Shown one piece after another: positions 35,701 through 50,382 of a stretch of 64,000 nucleotides of DNA; within the stretch, counting starts at the first letter, position 1; each line of letters starts with the position of its first letter. Under the pieces are notes generated by a model. It had not been told where the DNA came from. It ran no database searches and saw nothing but the letters and a program-made list of their open reading frames with translations. The position numbers were made by a program, and so were the translations under genes. Source of the stretch: Punica granatum (lineage: Eukaryota; Streptophyta; Magnoliopsida; Myrtales; Lythraceae); contig NC_045130.1 in assembly GCF_007655135.1 (NCBI RefSeq), positions 682,001-746,000 on the forward strand, written 5' to 3'.

Positions 35701-38700
35701 ACGTTCAGACAAGTTAGCAAAGAGTATATGTCCAGGAAACTCGTGTAGTAGTTATGCTAAAGCTGTTCAAGCTTTGGACAAAGCTCTTGTGCAAGGGGAT
35801 CTAAGGGTAGCCTACAAGTTTCTTTTTGAAGATTTCTGCGAAGGAGCTCTTGATGAAGGTTGGATCAAAGAAGTCAGTCCATGCTTAAGATCATCTCTGA
35901 AATGCATTGAGACTGTGAACCTGTCATTTATTCACACTGTGTTCTTTCTCTGTGAGTGGGCTACATGTGATTTTAGAAACTTTCGAACTAGTCGTTTCAA
36001 TAGGATGCAGTTTACTGGAAGAAGAGACTTCTCTGAAGTTTATGCAGTGATTTGGTTTCTCAAAATGAAAGCAAGAGATCTACAGAATGATGCATGTAGC
36101 GGGAGTGGTGATGCTGTTGGTGTAGCTGGTCATGAAGAGCGCGGCCTAGATAATGGTAACTTGGGCCCAACTTCTGGTACAAATGGATTTGAAATTGGTG
36201 ATAGTATGAATCATCTAAATAGAAGTATGAGTTTGGTGGATGTCTTCGACAGCCCTGGCCCATTACATGACATATTGGTGTGCTGGATTGATCAACATGA
36301 AGCACACAAAGGAGAGACCCTTGAGCGTTTGCAGCTACTCATTGTGGAACTTACACGCTTTGGCATCTTTTACCCACAGGCCTATGTGAGGCAGCTGCTT
36401 GTCAGTGGTATATTGGACCTGAATTTCCCGATTGTTGATGTGGACAGACACATCCGCCATTGTCAGGTTCTGAAGCTGCTGCCTGAGGCGTTAGTTCATG
36501 ATGCATTGAAGGAGATGAAGATTGCTGATGGGGCAGAGCTTGCTGAGGCAGTCCATGTTTATTCAAATGAGCGGCAACTTGTTCTTCGGAACCGTCTTTG
36601 CAATCAACATAGGTATACTGGTGACGGCAAGCTTTTGGGTCAGAAACTCAAGAAGCACCATCCCAGGGATGTTCCTTCGCCAGCATCTGTGGATCACTGG
36701 AAATCTGTAGGGTCACCTTCCGAGGTACTTTCTTTTAGAAAGGCCAAGAGTGGTGTCCACATTGACGAGCTGAAGACTGCAATATCGGCTCTCATGCAAT
36801 TTCCTAGCTCAGATTCTGGGCTTGTTGACACTGTAGTTGATGAATCTGAAGGGAGTGTTAAGAGGCCTGCTGGGTCAATGTGCAACAAGGTTCAATTGAC
36901 AGATGGATGCGAAGAGTGCAGAAGGGTAAAGAAGCAAAAATTGACAGAGGAAAGGAGTTCATACATTCAGGTACATTCCCCGACTCCATTGGAGGAGGAT
37001 GATTTATGGTGGGCAAGGAAGGGGCCGAAACTGATAGAACCAATGAGAATTGATCCACCACTTAAAACAACAAAGCAAACATCCCGTGGTAGACAAAAAG
37101 TTGTGCGTAAAACTCAAAGCCTTGCTCAACTAGCTGCTGCTAGAATTGAGGGTAGCCAAGGAGCATCTACCAGTCACGTTTGTGATAACAGGATCAGCTG
37201 CCCTCATCATAGAACAGTGATGGATGGAGAGATTCCCAAAGTAACTGATGCAAACGGACCATCTCATTATGGTGATATAATTTATATTGGAAAAGCTTTA
37301 AGAAGGCTGCGATTTGCAAAGAGGAGAATGGTTACCTCTTGGTTGATTAATGTAGTCAGGCAGCTTGTGGACGAGGCAGAAAAGGCTTCTTCCGTCAAGG
37401 TTGGGCAGTTCAATAACAGGAGTTTTACTGCCCTTGACGACTTGAGCTCCTTGAAGTGGAAGCTTAGTGAAGATGAGTTATCAGGGATATTGTATCTGAT
37501 GGATGTCTCCAATGACTTAGTTTTGGCCATCAAGTTCCTTCTTTGGTTGTTGCCTAAAGCTCTTCGTATTCCCAATTCAACAATTCATAGTGGAAGAAAC
37601 CTGCTGACACTGCAAAGGCACATGGAAAGCCATGTTTGTGAAGTTGGGGAGGCATTTCTTTTGTCATCCCTCAGAAGGTGCGCTATTAAATCAGTATCAC
37701 GATTCACATAACCTGTGGATCCTTTTATTTTTCGCCACTAGATGAAATAGCTTATCTTATTTGTGGGGCTTAGCTGTGCTTCGGTAAACTGCTTTCAGTT
37801 AAACCCCCTTGAAACTTGCAATTTTTTATATTCGTTTTGCTTTTCATTGTGGATTAGTTATGAAGGTAGTGTGGCACAAAATTTTATTATTATTGGCACT
37901 ATTATTTGTTGGTCCTTTCTTTTTGGGTTAACCCTTATTATGTTTGATTTATAATTTACAACTTCATGGTAAAGCTCTAGTGGTCATTTGTAGAATCATG
38001 CAATTCTCAATCTTGACATTTTGGCTTACTATCACTTATTCGTAGAACAGTTGCTGAAGGGAAATTTAGTCATGGGAGTCTGCTTTTGTAAGCAGTATGC
38101 TTGCTTGGGATTTATCAGCAAAGTTTGGCAAATCATGTGATTCCCCTGCCTTTATTATCTTAATGGCATCTCGACTGCCTCTTGGTATATATCTTAAATT
38201 ATGTCAAGATCAAGTACTTATATAGCTGGTCTGGGATGTGTCTCAGGTATGAGAATACCCTTATTGCAGCAGATCTTATCCCACAAACTTTATCTGCTCT
38301 GATGCATAGAGCAGCAGCTTCTGTTGCCTCCAATGGAAGAGTTTCAGGTACATCAGCTTTGGCTTATGCTCGATATCTGTTGAAGAAGTATGGTGCAGTG
38401 AGTAGTGTCATGGAATGGAGGAAGAATTTCAAGGCAGCAAGTGACAAAAGACTCTTATCTGAACTTGAATCTGGACGATCAATAGATGGAGAACACGGAT
38501 TTTCTATGGGAGCTCCAACTGGAGCTGACGATCTTGATGACTTATTGCGTCAGAAGCTAAGCAGTTCTCGGTTATCTAGAGTGGGCATGGTTATGAGAGA
38601 GATTGTTCAGAGGCACATTGAGGGTGCCTTCCATTTTTACTCAACCAAAGAGAAGAAGTTGCTTTCTGCTGGTGGCCCAAAAGGTCCTATAATGGACAAG

Positions 38701-41700
38701 GGAGATGAAGGATATCAGAAAGCTCAGCAGATACTCATGGGACTCATGGACTGTATCAGGCAAACTGGTGGTGCTGCACAAGAAGGGGACCCATCGTTGA
38801 TTTGTTCTGCGGTGTCTGCTATTGTTGGCAGCATCGGGCCCACATTAGCTAAAGTACCTGATTTTAGTTCAGGCAGTAGTTATGCAAACACAAGCTTGCC
38901 GCCTGCTCCGGGATCATATGTTGCCAAGCGGATTTTGAGGATCCATATCACTTCACTGTGCCTCTTGAAGGAAGCTCTTGGCGAGCGTCAGAGTCGGGTA
39001 TTTGAGGTGGCTCTTGCAACGGAAGCCTTGTCTGCTCTTTCAGGAGCTTTTTCTCCAGGAAAGGTGTCGAGAAACCAGTACCAGCTCTCACCTGAATCTC
39101 ACGATTCAAATCTAAATACTTCTATGGATTCTGCCAAGGGTGCTGCTGGTAGAGCCACCAAAATTGCTGCTGCCGTGTCTGCACTTGTAATTGGAAGTGT
39201 CCTGCAGGGAGTTACTAGCTTAGAGAGAATGGTCACTGTTTTTAGACTGAAAGACGGGTTGGATGTATCCCAGTTTGTGAGGAGCTTGAGATCTAACTCC
39301 AATGGTAACACCCGTTCACCAGGCCCTGTTAAAGGTGATGGCCTGTTGGAAGTTTACATTCATTGGTTTAGGCTTCTAGTGGGAAGCTGCAGGACAGTCT
39401 CGGATGGGCTAATAGTTGAGCTTCTAGGGGAGCCATCTGCTTTAGCTCTTTCGAGGATGCAGCAGACTCTTCCTCTTCGCTTAGTTTTCCCGCCTGCCTA
39501 TGCTATATTTGCCGTCCTCATGTGGCGGCCATATATTCTGAATGGTAATCTTGCTGCAGCTCGGGAAGACATCCACCAGTTGTATGTGTCACTGAATGCG
39601 GCAATGAATGATGCTCTGAGACACTTTTCTTTTAGGGATGTTTGTTTGAGAAACACCCAGGGCTTGTATGATCTGATAGCGGCAGATAGAACTGATACTG
39701 AGTTAGCGGAAACACTGGATGTAAAGTGCTCAGATGTGAAATCTAAAGGCATTGTCCCTCTCTGTGCGAGGCACTTTCTGAATGCTATTCTTGATTGTAG
39801 AATACCCTCGGTTTTTACACAGGATGAACCCAAAGCTCTTTCTGCTGAAATTGAAACCAGGCTTGTTGATAAGATTGTCCATGTCTTGAATACCCTGCAA
39901 CCTGCCAAGTTTCATTGGCAGTGGCTGGAGCTGAGGCTACTCTTGAACGAACAGGCTCTTATAGAAAAGCTAGAAAGCAGCAATGACTCATCTCTAAAGG
40001 AGGTGATGCAGTCACTGCCATTTGGACCCAAAAAAGCTGCTGCTTCCGACAATGAGAGCAATGTCATTGAGATCATTCTCACAAGGTTACTTGTGAGACC
40101 TGATGCTTCTCCCCTTTACTCCGAGGCGGTTCATCTCTTAGGGAGGTCACTGGAGGATTCTTTGCTGTTGATGACAAAATGGTTTCTTGAAGGGAATGAC
40201 GTACTTTTTGGGAGAAAGACGGTCAGACAGCGTCTTATCAATATTGCTGAGACAAAAGGTCTTTCGATAAGCTCTCAGTCTTGGAAGCATTGGGGTTGGG
40301 CCCACTCTGGTCCTGATAATATCTCGAGTAGAAATGATCTGGGTAAGAGGAAATATGAAATGACTAGTCTGGAAGAGGGAGAGTTCATAGAAGAATGTTT
40401 GGAATCGAAGAAGCACGGGAAAGGTTCAGCGGGACGGTCTTTGGATGCTGAAGCAAATAATATCTGCAAGTCCCATGCGACCGAGAAAGCTCTTATCGAA
40501 CTGATTCTCCTTTGTATGGATCAGAGTTCCGACGAGTCGCGATATACTTTTGCAAGTGATCTGATTAAGCAGTTAAGCGCAATCGAGCAACAGATGAATG
40601 CGATTGCTCGTGGGACGAGCAAGCAGGCTGGAACTTCTCCTTCTGTCACTGACAGTCCTGTTGGAAAGACCAGTAGCCGCAAGGGGAGTAGAGGTGGCAG
40701 TCCAGGAATGGCTGCCAGGAGGCAAGTGGCAGCAGATCCTGCACCTCCTTCTCCAGCAGCTCTGCGAGCTTCAATTTCCTTGCGACTCCATTTCCTTCTA
40801 AGGTCATTGCCTGTCATCTGTGCTGATAGGTAATTTATCTTTCCAACCTAATGTTGAGTGGCCTCGACTATCTACCTCTGCATTCTTGTTGGATGAATGG
40901 ACTCATCTTTGGCAAATCCATTTCTTCTAGAAATATGCTAGCAAAGCATTTTTGTATTGTCATGCATTTTACTACTATTGGTAAGATCGTTCTGAGAAAT
41001 TTGGAATAATAGGGATCTCTTGCTTGCATTGTTGTGCAACCTGTTGATATTGTGTACCATTGAGGTCTTGTGCATGAAATCTTTATGCTGGTTTCCAGAA
41101 ATTCATTGGGCATTGGACTGGGCTAAATTATGGCTGCCTAGGTTCAACTAAATGTTCAATAGGACTGACTGGATTTGGTTAGTTTTGTTTGATTTTGGAA
41201 ATAATTCACCTATCTGGGGACTGGACTGGCCAGGGTCTATCCCAGCCTGACCAGAAAAGGTGGATTTTAGTATGATGGTTTGGCGTACTATTATTAGTTG
41301 ATGAATTTTGGGCAATCCCTGCAGGGAACCTTCAGGAAAGAACATGAGACACATGCTTGCGCCTGTAATGCTTCATCTTCTGGGGAATCGGCTTATTTAC
41401 GAAGATGCGGAGCTGCCATTTTGTCCTGGCCAGAGTTCTCCACGCAAGAGGGATAGCAGTGAAATGCTAATGGAAGCCCAGGGTGTTGCTGCTTCCCTGC
41501 TGCCTGGTGAAAGCCTTTTTGATAGGATGTTGCTGATACTTCATGGGCTACTGAGCAGTACTCAGCCCAGTTGGCTGAAATCAAAACGTGTATCGGCAAT
41601 AACTCATGAATCCATGAGAGATTTCTGTGGATTTGAGAAGGAAGTTTCCGAAAAATTACAGGTTATTTCTTTCCTCCGATCACAGTGTGTGTATGCATAT

Positions 41701-42252
41701 TTTGTGTGTACATTGGTAATGGAATAAGCTTCTGGGATATTTAATATCAATTCGGAAGCTCCAGGCAGAATATTGTCGTGTATCTTATAAAATTGTTCTG
41801 TGGTGCAGAATGAATTGGAAAGCATGCAACTTCCCGACAAGATCCGATGGCGAATCCAAGCTGCAATGCCAGTACTTGTCCCTTCTGTTAAATGCTCCAT
41901 CTCCTGCCAGCCCCCATCTGTGCCGCAGTCCGCTATTGCTCCTCTACTTCAACCTAGTACATTTCCTCCTGCAAGTTCAAACCCGACCCAGAGGACTTCG
42001 CAAAGAACTCAATCTTCTAGCGCACTTGGCAAGTCAAAAGCATCGCCGGCAGTGCAACTGGAGAATGAGATGGAGTTTGACTCGTGGACCCTCTTGGAAG
42101 ATGGTGTGGGGTCCGCCCCGTCTTCGGGAGGCATTTCTGCAATGGGAAGTGCAGACGGTGCCAATCTGCGAGCCTCCAGTTGGCTCAAGGGAGCTGTGCG
42201 GGTGAGAAGAACCGATCTCACTTATGTCGGTCCGGTCGATGAAGACAGCTAA
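32737..42252 (+). CDS. MED12: Mediator subunit 12 (MED12; CRYPTIC PRECOCIOUS / CENTER CITY)
   Basis: Twelve coding exons: 32737-32864, 33188-33247, 33488-33593, 33755-33823, 33947-34000, 34150-34257, 34608-34757, 34843-35175, 35267-37677, 38247-40829, 41325-41661, 41809-42252. They sum to 2260 residues, close to the length I recall for the Arabidopsis protein. The N-terminus MQRYHAANCSSAV and the DYHPQTPDCPEETLTREYVQ segment are typical of plant MED12; the Med12 domain (RRWIEGLSQP...LLRATWFIKVSYLNQ) covers about residues 140-225. The long central exons hold the helical body; the C-terminus is Ser/Pro/Thr-rich and ends EDS. Family knowledge: MED12 belongs to the CDK8 kinase module of Mediator in the nucleus, acts in flowering time and embryo patterning, and mostly represses transcription. 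The intron after 35175 has a GC donor. A bypass of the 37678 donor would give a stop after 11 codons. Identity is certain; exon borders are well supported by frame. Confidence 0.95.
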
Positions 42253-43121
42253 AGCTGATTCAGTAATTTCAACTCTACTCTCTTGATTGATTTGGCATCA
42301 AATTGGCGCTGTGCCAAGCGGTCTGGGCTCTCCTCTTTTTGCTTCACGGAATTAAGAATTCCCTTTGGAGGCTTTGCCTCCCCTTCGTGGGCCAAGAGGG
42401 AGCTGGTCGAGAGGGAAAATTTTTTCTGCCGCACGTGAAGGTTACTTGACCAAGACGATTGAGAGATGCTGCTTTGACGGGGTTGCTGGCCAAGTTGACC
42501 ACTAACTCCTTGATTACCCCTGCGATCTGGACTCAAGAGTTCAGAGGCTTCTTCTTGTATATATGTCGGGGATGATTGCATCTCGGCCTTATCATTAATT
42601 GGCCAGGCAAAAAAAAAAGTCGACATGCTTCTTAGTGTCCTCCCATGTTGCATTCGTCTTGCCGAGGCAGCGATGCATGTAAAAGTTGTTGGAACGTTGA
42701 GGGTTATATCCTTGTTTGTAGCTGTTTGAGCTCTGGGAGGGGTTTGGGATACTTTGAAGGATGATATTTTCACTTCTGCTTGCAGCCAAAAGAATTTGTT
42801 GTTCCATAGTCTATAGTCTCGGCGTATTTGGCTGTACGGAATCTGTATTGCTCATATCTATCAGAACCTTCATCGCTCTCTTTGCCAAAGTACAGTTCAT
42901 TTGAACCAATTCAGTTACGAATTTTAGTTGTTTTATAAGCTTCGGGTGATAGGGTGCTGTTGCTGCTCCTTTCTACGAGCTTAAGCTGAGAAATAGACCA
43001 TTCGGAATATGTTAATGCTTGAAAACGTTATGATAAATAAGTAGACCCCTGATAACATGTACTCTGCAATACGTGATGCATCTGGATTACATTTCGAAGA
43101 AGTCCTATCGTTCGTTCACTT
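42253..43121. other. MED12 3' UTR and convergent intergenic space
   Basis: Follows the MED12 stop and precedes the RopGEF stop, the two genes being convergent. Minus-strand frames here (42249-42773) have no recognisable protein. The MED12 3' UTR probably ends before about 43000. No other feature is seen. Confidence 0.5.
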
Positions 43122-45084
43122 CTAATTGCTTTTGTTAATATTAGTAGTCTCATGATTAATTGATCGATCTGTAGAGAAGACATCTTCGATCCAAGAGACG
43201 ATGTTGAATGCTAGACCTTCCAGTATCCTCGAGTAGCTCTCCAATGCCGCCTTCCCCATGTCCTGCAGATGAGGACGTATTCTGAGTTTCAGCTGACATC
43301 GCTAGCTATATGGGAAGACAGACCGGGAAACTCTCAACTACCATTTGATGAACTTAAGAAATTTGAGGGGCTTAAGCGCAATTATCTATGAGATTCAGTT
43401 ATTTCAGTTATAAATTCGGGACGAACCTGATTGCACTGAATCTTGCAGATGTCCAAGCTCGTCTGGGAGAGCTTGGGGAACCTCTGCTTCAGGCAGAAGA
43501 GGAGGCTCTCTGCCCTCTCTGCTAGAACCGTGTTCTTGTCGCTACGATTATCAGTCTCCGACATGAAATCCTTGACAAGGTCCCATGACGACTTTGAGTG
43601 GCCCAGGCCAGCCTTCCGACGCCATGTGTACATGGATGCCTCCACCTTATCTGCCAGCTCCAAGGCCTCGTGCTCTGACGTTATGTTCAGGCAGTCGAGG
43701 AGGTAGTCGGGGGAGAAATTCTCCGGCACGTACATCTGTTTGTAGATCGAGTCTCCCAAGCTCGATCTCCCGCTCTGTGCCAGAGAAGGAAGCCATTATA
43801 ATTCTAGCTCTCGGTTCTTCTTTTGGTTGTTCTATGTATCGAACAGGAAGCTGAAAGAAAGCAAAGTAGTTGTTCTGAGAAAACCTTTGGGAGGGTCGTC
43901 ATGTACGAATCTGGAATTTCCATTTCCGATAAGATGCTGCTGTTGATCGACATTGCTGCTTTGTGGATCTGATTTGCGCAGTCCCGTTTGTGTCTGAGGT
44001 TCTTCCTTGATTCCTCCGATAGGCCTCCCGGGGGAACACATGGGACAGGCACCCACCATTTCTCCTCTTTCCGGAGCTCGATTCTGGTGAACGATCCCGA
44101 GGACACTGATTTCGAGGACCTGCTTCCCTGTTCTTCGTACCAGAATTCAGTGTCTTGGAAATTATCCAAAATTTCCTGTCAGAAAAGATGAAAGAAGAAA
44201 AGTGCAGGAAGACATCTATCAAAATCGTCACGAGCTCAAATCTATGCTTAGAAAGCATCAGACGTTCCATGGTCGTCTTACTATGAGCATCGCTTCAAGC
44301 TTCTGTAATGCGGGGAGATTAACACAGATGTCTGATCTAGTCTGGGTCATCATCACCTGAATGAAGTTACTAGATCGCATGACTCGCACTTTGGTACTGA
44401 TGACTTGTACTTCAATATGCATGCTTGCGATGACTCGGAAGAACGGTTTCTTGCCAGAGAAGGCATAGTTCACTAACAATGTTACCTCGATGGGAGTCCC
44501 GTCTTGTAAGACCTGCAAGGAGGACTGTGTTTCAACCATGTAGTCGCAGACTGACAGAAGACAGTCCATTTCTCGTCTCCACATCGCCTTCTTCTCCTTC
44601 GGCAGGGGCTCCAACTTATGGTTGTGCCCAAATACAGTTGCTGCATATTTACCGACAACCCAGGCAAACTCTTCTTACTAATGAACTCTCATTCGATTTT
44701 TCACCAAAAAAGGAGAAATAAGAAAGCAGCTCGATAGGAAAATATGGAATAATGAGTCAAAACGAATACATTTCCAGCTAAAGCCGATTCCGATGATGGG
44801 AGAACTTAAATTACCGTAAAGATTAGTTATGGAATTTGAGATTGTAACTGCTGTATTGACTCCTTTTCCCCCTCCAGACATGTCCTCTCCCAGCAATAGC
44901 TTCGCGAATCGGTCTTTCATCAATTCAAGCTCTGGTAAATAAACCAACCAGCAGAATGAGTAGATGAGAAAGTTTGTGCTCAGGCAGATCGAATGGCCTA
45001 GAAGCTGGCCAGCTTACCTGGGTCTACGATTTCGGGATCTTCAAGCTTTTCATTCGCAAAGAACTCAAACTGCTGCTGCTCCAT
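43122..45084 (-). CDS. Rop guanine nucleotide exchange factor (PRONE domain, RopGEF3-like)
   Basis: Seven coding exons, minus strand: 45018-45084, 44815-44931, 44486-44640, 44282-44356, 43885-44175, 43427-43774, 43122-43262; phases are continuous, giving 397 residues. The PRONE domain fills nearly the whole protein: [17 protein letters not shown] near residue 33, [10 protein letters not shown] near 78, EEKWWVPVP near 187, [18 protein letters not shown] near 290, and [19 protein letters not shown] near 358. Family knowledge: it loads GTP on plant Rho (ROP) GTPases at the plasma membrane in polar growth. The start is uncertain: the frame stays open upstream to a possible acceptor at 45148-45149, so a further 5' exon is likely. 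The tail after PRONE is only about 20 residues, a short C-terminus that would omit the autoinhibitory region of longer members. Similarity in wording is closest to RopGEF3. Confidence 0.85.
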
Positions 45085-45149
45085 GTTGATTGTCAAGATT
45101 GCTCGCAAATCGGTAGGAATCTCCTCAAACTCAAGACCGTCCAGCGGCT

Positions 45150-45421
45150 AGTAACTTCAACAATATGCTTTAATTAGTTTCAAGAAGGGCCGATAGAGCT
45201 TAAATGGTCCCTTGATAGTGGCGGTCCACCGACAAGAAGAAAGGCCTATAGCTTTCGCTATGCATGAAATGAGTTCCTGTATTTGCAGAATGTTGAAGGA
45301 AGAAAAGTCTATTTCTTCATTGGGATGGACTGGTTCTATCAGACGTGCTATGCTGTATGGGTGCTCTCCTACACAACATAGGAAGCGCACACACGCACGT
45401 GCGTATATATGTATATATACA

Positions 45422-45459
<38 letters not shown>

Positions 45460-46276
45460 ACTACAGAATTAGTAAATGTCTGTAAACAATAGTTTGATTG
45501 AGAAAATTTTCTTTTTTCTTTGTGCAAATACTTGCATTCGCATGCTTACTGTTTGAAAACTACAGTATAGTATTATCAAGTTGCCCATGCGAATTATCTT
45601 CATCGACTCTTTTTTCGAGGATTTTTGAGCTTGGATTATGTGCCGAAATACAATTTCGTCCATGATTTTAAACAAAGAAGCGAATTGCAGGGTGCCTGCA
45701 GATTATACATGTTAGGTAAGGTCTCAGAAAAATAAATTCATGAAAACGGTAGACGTGCTTCCCATTCTCCAGGCAAAGCAGTTGCCCTTTTGGGCCGGCA
45801 AATCTTTCTTTAGGATTCATCAATCCGAATAACTCCCTCATAAACATTCATTATCTCGGGTAACAACACGCCATTATTTGTTCGATGAGGGACTTGTATG
45901 ATAAAACTTCTTGGACTAACTTCAAATCACTTGGCACATTGCACTGGCTCACGCTGTGTGGGCTGGGGCGATACTATCAGTTGCTTCTATGAGGGCACAC
46001 GGTCAGTCAGGATTTAATTTTATAATACGGGTATTATTAAAAAATGAAACATATAAAATAACGACACGGATAAGAGAATGGGAAATTAGTGCAGCGGATC
46101 CAGGAGTGCACTTTCACCTAAAATCGAAGATCACTCTTATCCTTTTATGGGGCCCATGGGCTTCCTGTAATTGAAAAATAATTTTATGAGGCCCATGGGT
46201 TGCGTTTAATAAAAAACAACATGAAGAAGAAGAAGAAAGGGAGGGACTGGATTGACATATTCCCAACACAAAATAA
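45150..46276. other. Intergenic region between RopGEF and BAM2-like gene
   Basis: Contains a possible missing 5' exon or leader of RopGEF (minus strand) and a (TA)n run at 45424-45454. I looked for a BZR1-type DNA-binding exon belonging to the downstream amylase and saw none in any frame. Confidence 0.5.
45424..45454. repeat. (TA)n microsatellite
   Basis: About 15 TA units, preceded by ATATATGTATATATACATTC, in the upstream region of the RopGEF gene. Confidence 0.9.
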
Positions 46277-46285
46277 TATTGTAAA

Positions 46286-46856
46286 GGGGATAGGTCAAAT
46301 TTGGTACTCAAACATTTTCTTTGGCCGAATTTCATCCTCAACTATTTTCGTGCGATATGAGTTCAGTCATTCTGTTCAAAATTCTGTCCATTTTCCCTTA
46401 CATGTATATTCTTCAAATGAAAGTGCGCCACGTGAGCGACAGATCACTGCTATTCTAAACCGATTCTTATAGAGTAAATCCGATTCTTTTTTTAATCGGA
46501 TTCATAAACCGAATTAAGATATTTCTGGTTATCTTAAGATTCCAGCCATCACTTCTCTTTCATCGTTTCACACACCGACAGATGGTTGAAATCCTAAAAG
46601 AACGAAAAATACCTTAGTCTGATTTACGGATTTGATTAAAAAAAGAATCGAATTTGCTCTATAACAACAGATTTATAGTAGTTGTGATCTGTCGCGCACG
46701 TGACACACTCTCATTTGACGAATATACATGTAAGGGAAAATGGACAAAATTTTGGACAGAAAGACTAAACTCATATCGCGCGAAAAAGATTGACGATGAA
46801 ATTCAGCCTTAGGACTAAGATTAAAAAAAAAATTAGGATCAAATTTGATTTTTCCC
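46286..46856. mobile_element. Mutator-like MITE upstream of the BAM2-like gene
   Basis: 571 bp with inverted repeats of about 240 bp. The outer ends are GGGGATAGGTCAAATTTG and, in reverse complement, GGGAAAAATCAAATTTG. It is flanked by a perfect 9 bp duplication TATTGTAAA (46277-46285 and 46857-46865), the standard size for Mutator-like elements. Both arms share long blocks, for example CATTTTCCCTTACATGTATA. Each arm carries one CACGTG (46429-46434 and 46697-46702). There is no coding capacity. Its right end is 294 bp from the ATG of the beta-amylase gene, so it forms part of that promoter. Confidence 0.85.
46429..46702. promoter_or_regulatory. Two transposon-borne G-box cores upstream of BAM2-like gene
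   Basis: CACGTG at 46429-46434 (context GCGCCACGTGAGCG) and 46697-46702 (GCGCACGTGACA), inside the two arms of a MITE, 716-721 and 448-453 bp before the ATG. G-boxes bind bZIP, bHLH and BZR1-type factors. Function here is inference. Confidence 0.45.
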
Positions 46857-47149
46857 TATTGTAAAAGAATGTATTTCTATCGGATCCACCGAAAAGTTTG
46901 CCCGGGGCTCCCTTGCCGGGCACCCAATGCCCCCGCAAATTGCCGTTTGGCTCCCCGAGAAGACGAAGGAGTACGAAGAAGAAGAAGAAGAAGAAGCAGC
47001 AGCAGCAGATGAGATGAGCAAAGTGGAACTTCTCCATTGCAGACTTCTTCTTCAACTGGCAGTTCCTTCTCCGATGTTCCTCTCTTCTCTGCTCGACCTG
47101 AGCTGAAACGTAGCCCCCGCTCTCAGGCTTCTGTTCCATACCAGAGATA

Positions 47150-50382
<3,233 letters not shown>

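Noticed and set aside
42249..42773. 174-residue minus-strand frame after MED12
   Set aside because: Low-complexity composition, in the probable MED12 3' UTR, no splice signals or family match.
46771..47139. Minus-strand 122-residue frame before the BAM2-like gene
   Set aside because: Contains a poly-Phe/poly-Ser run from a GAA repeat and overlaps the MITE and leader; not credible.
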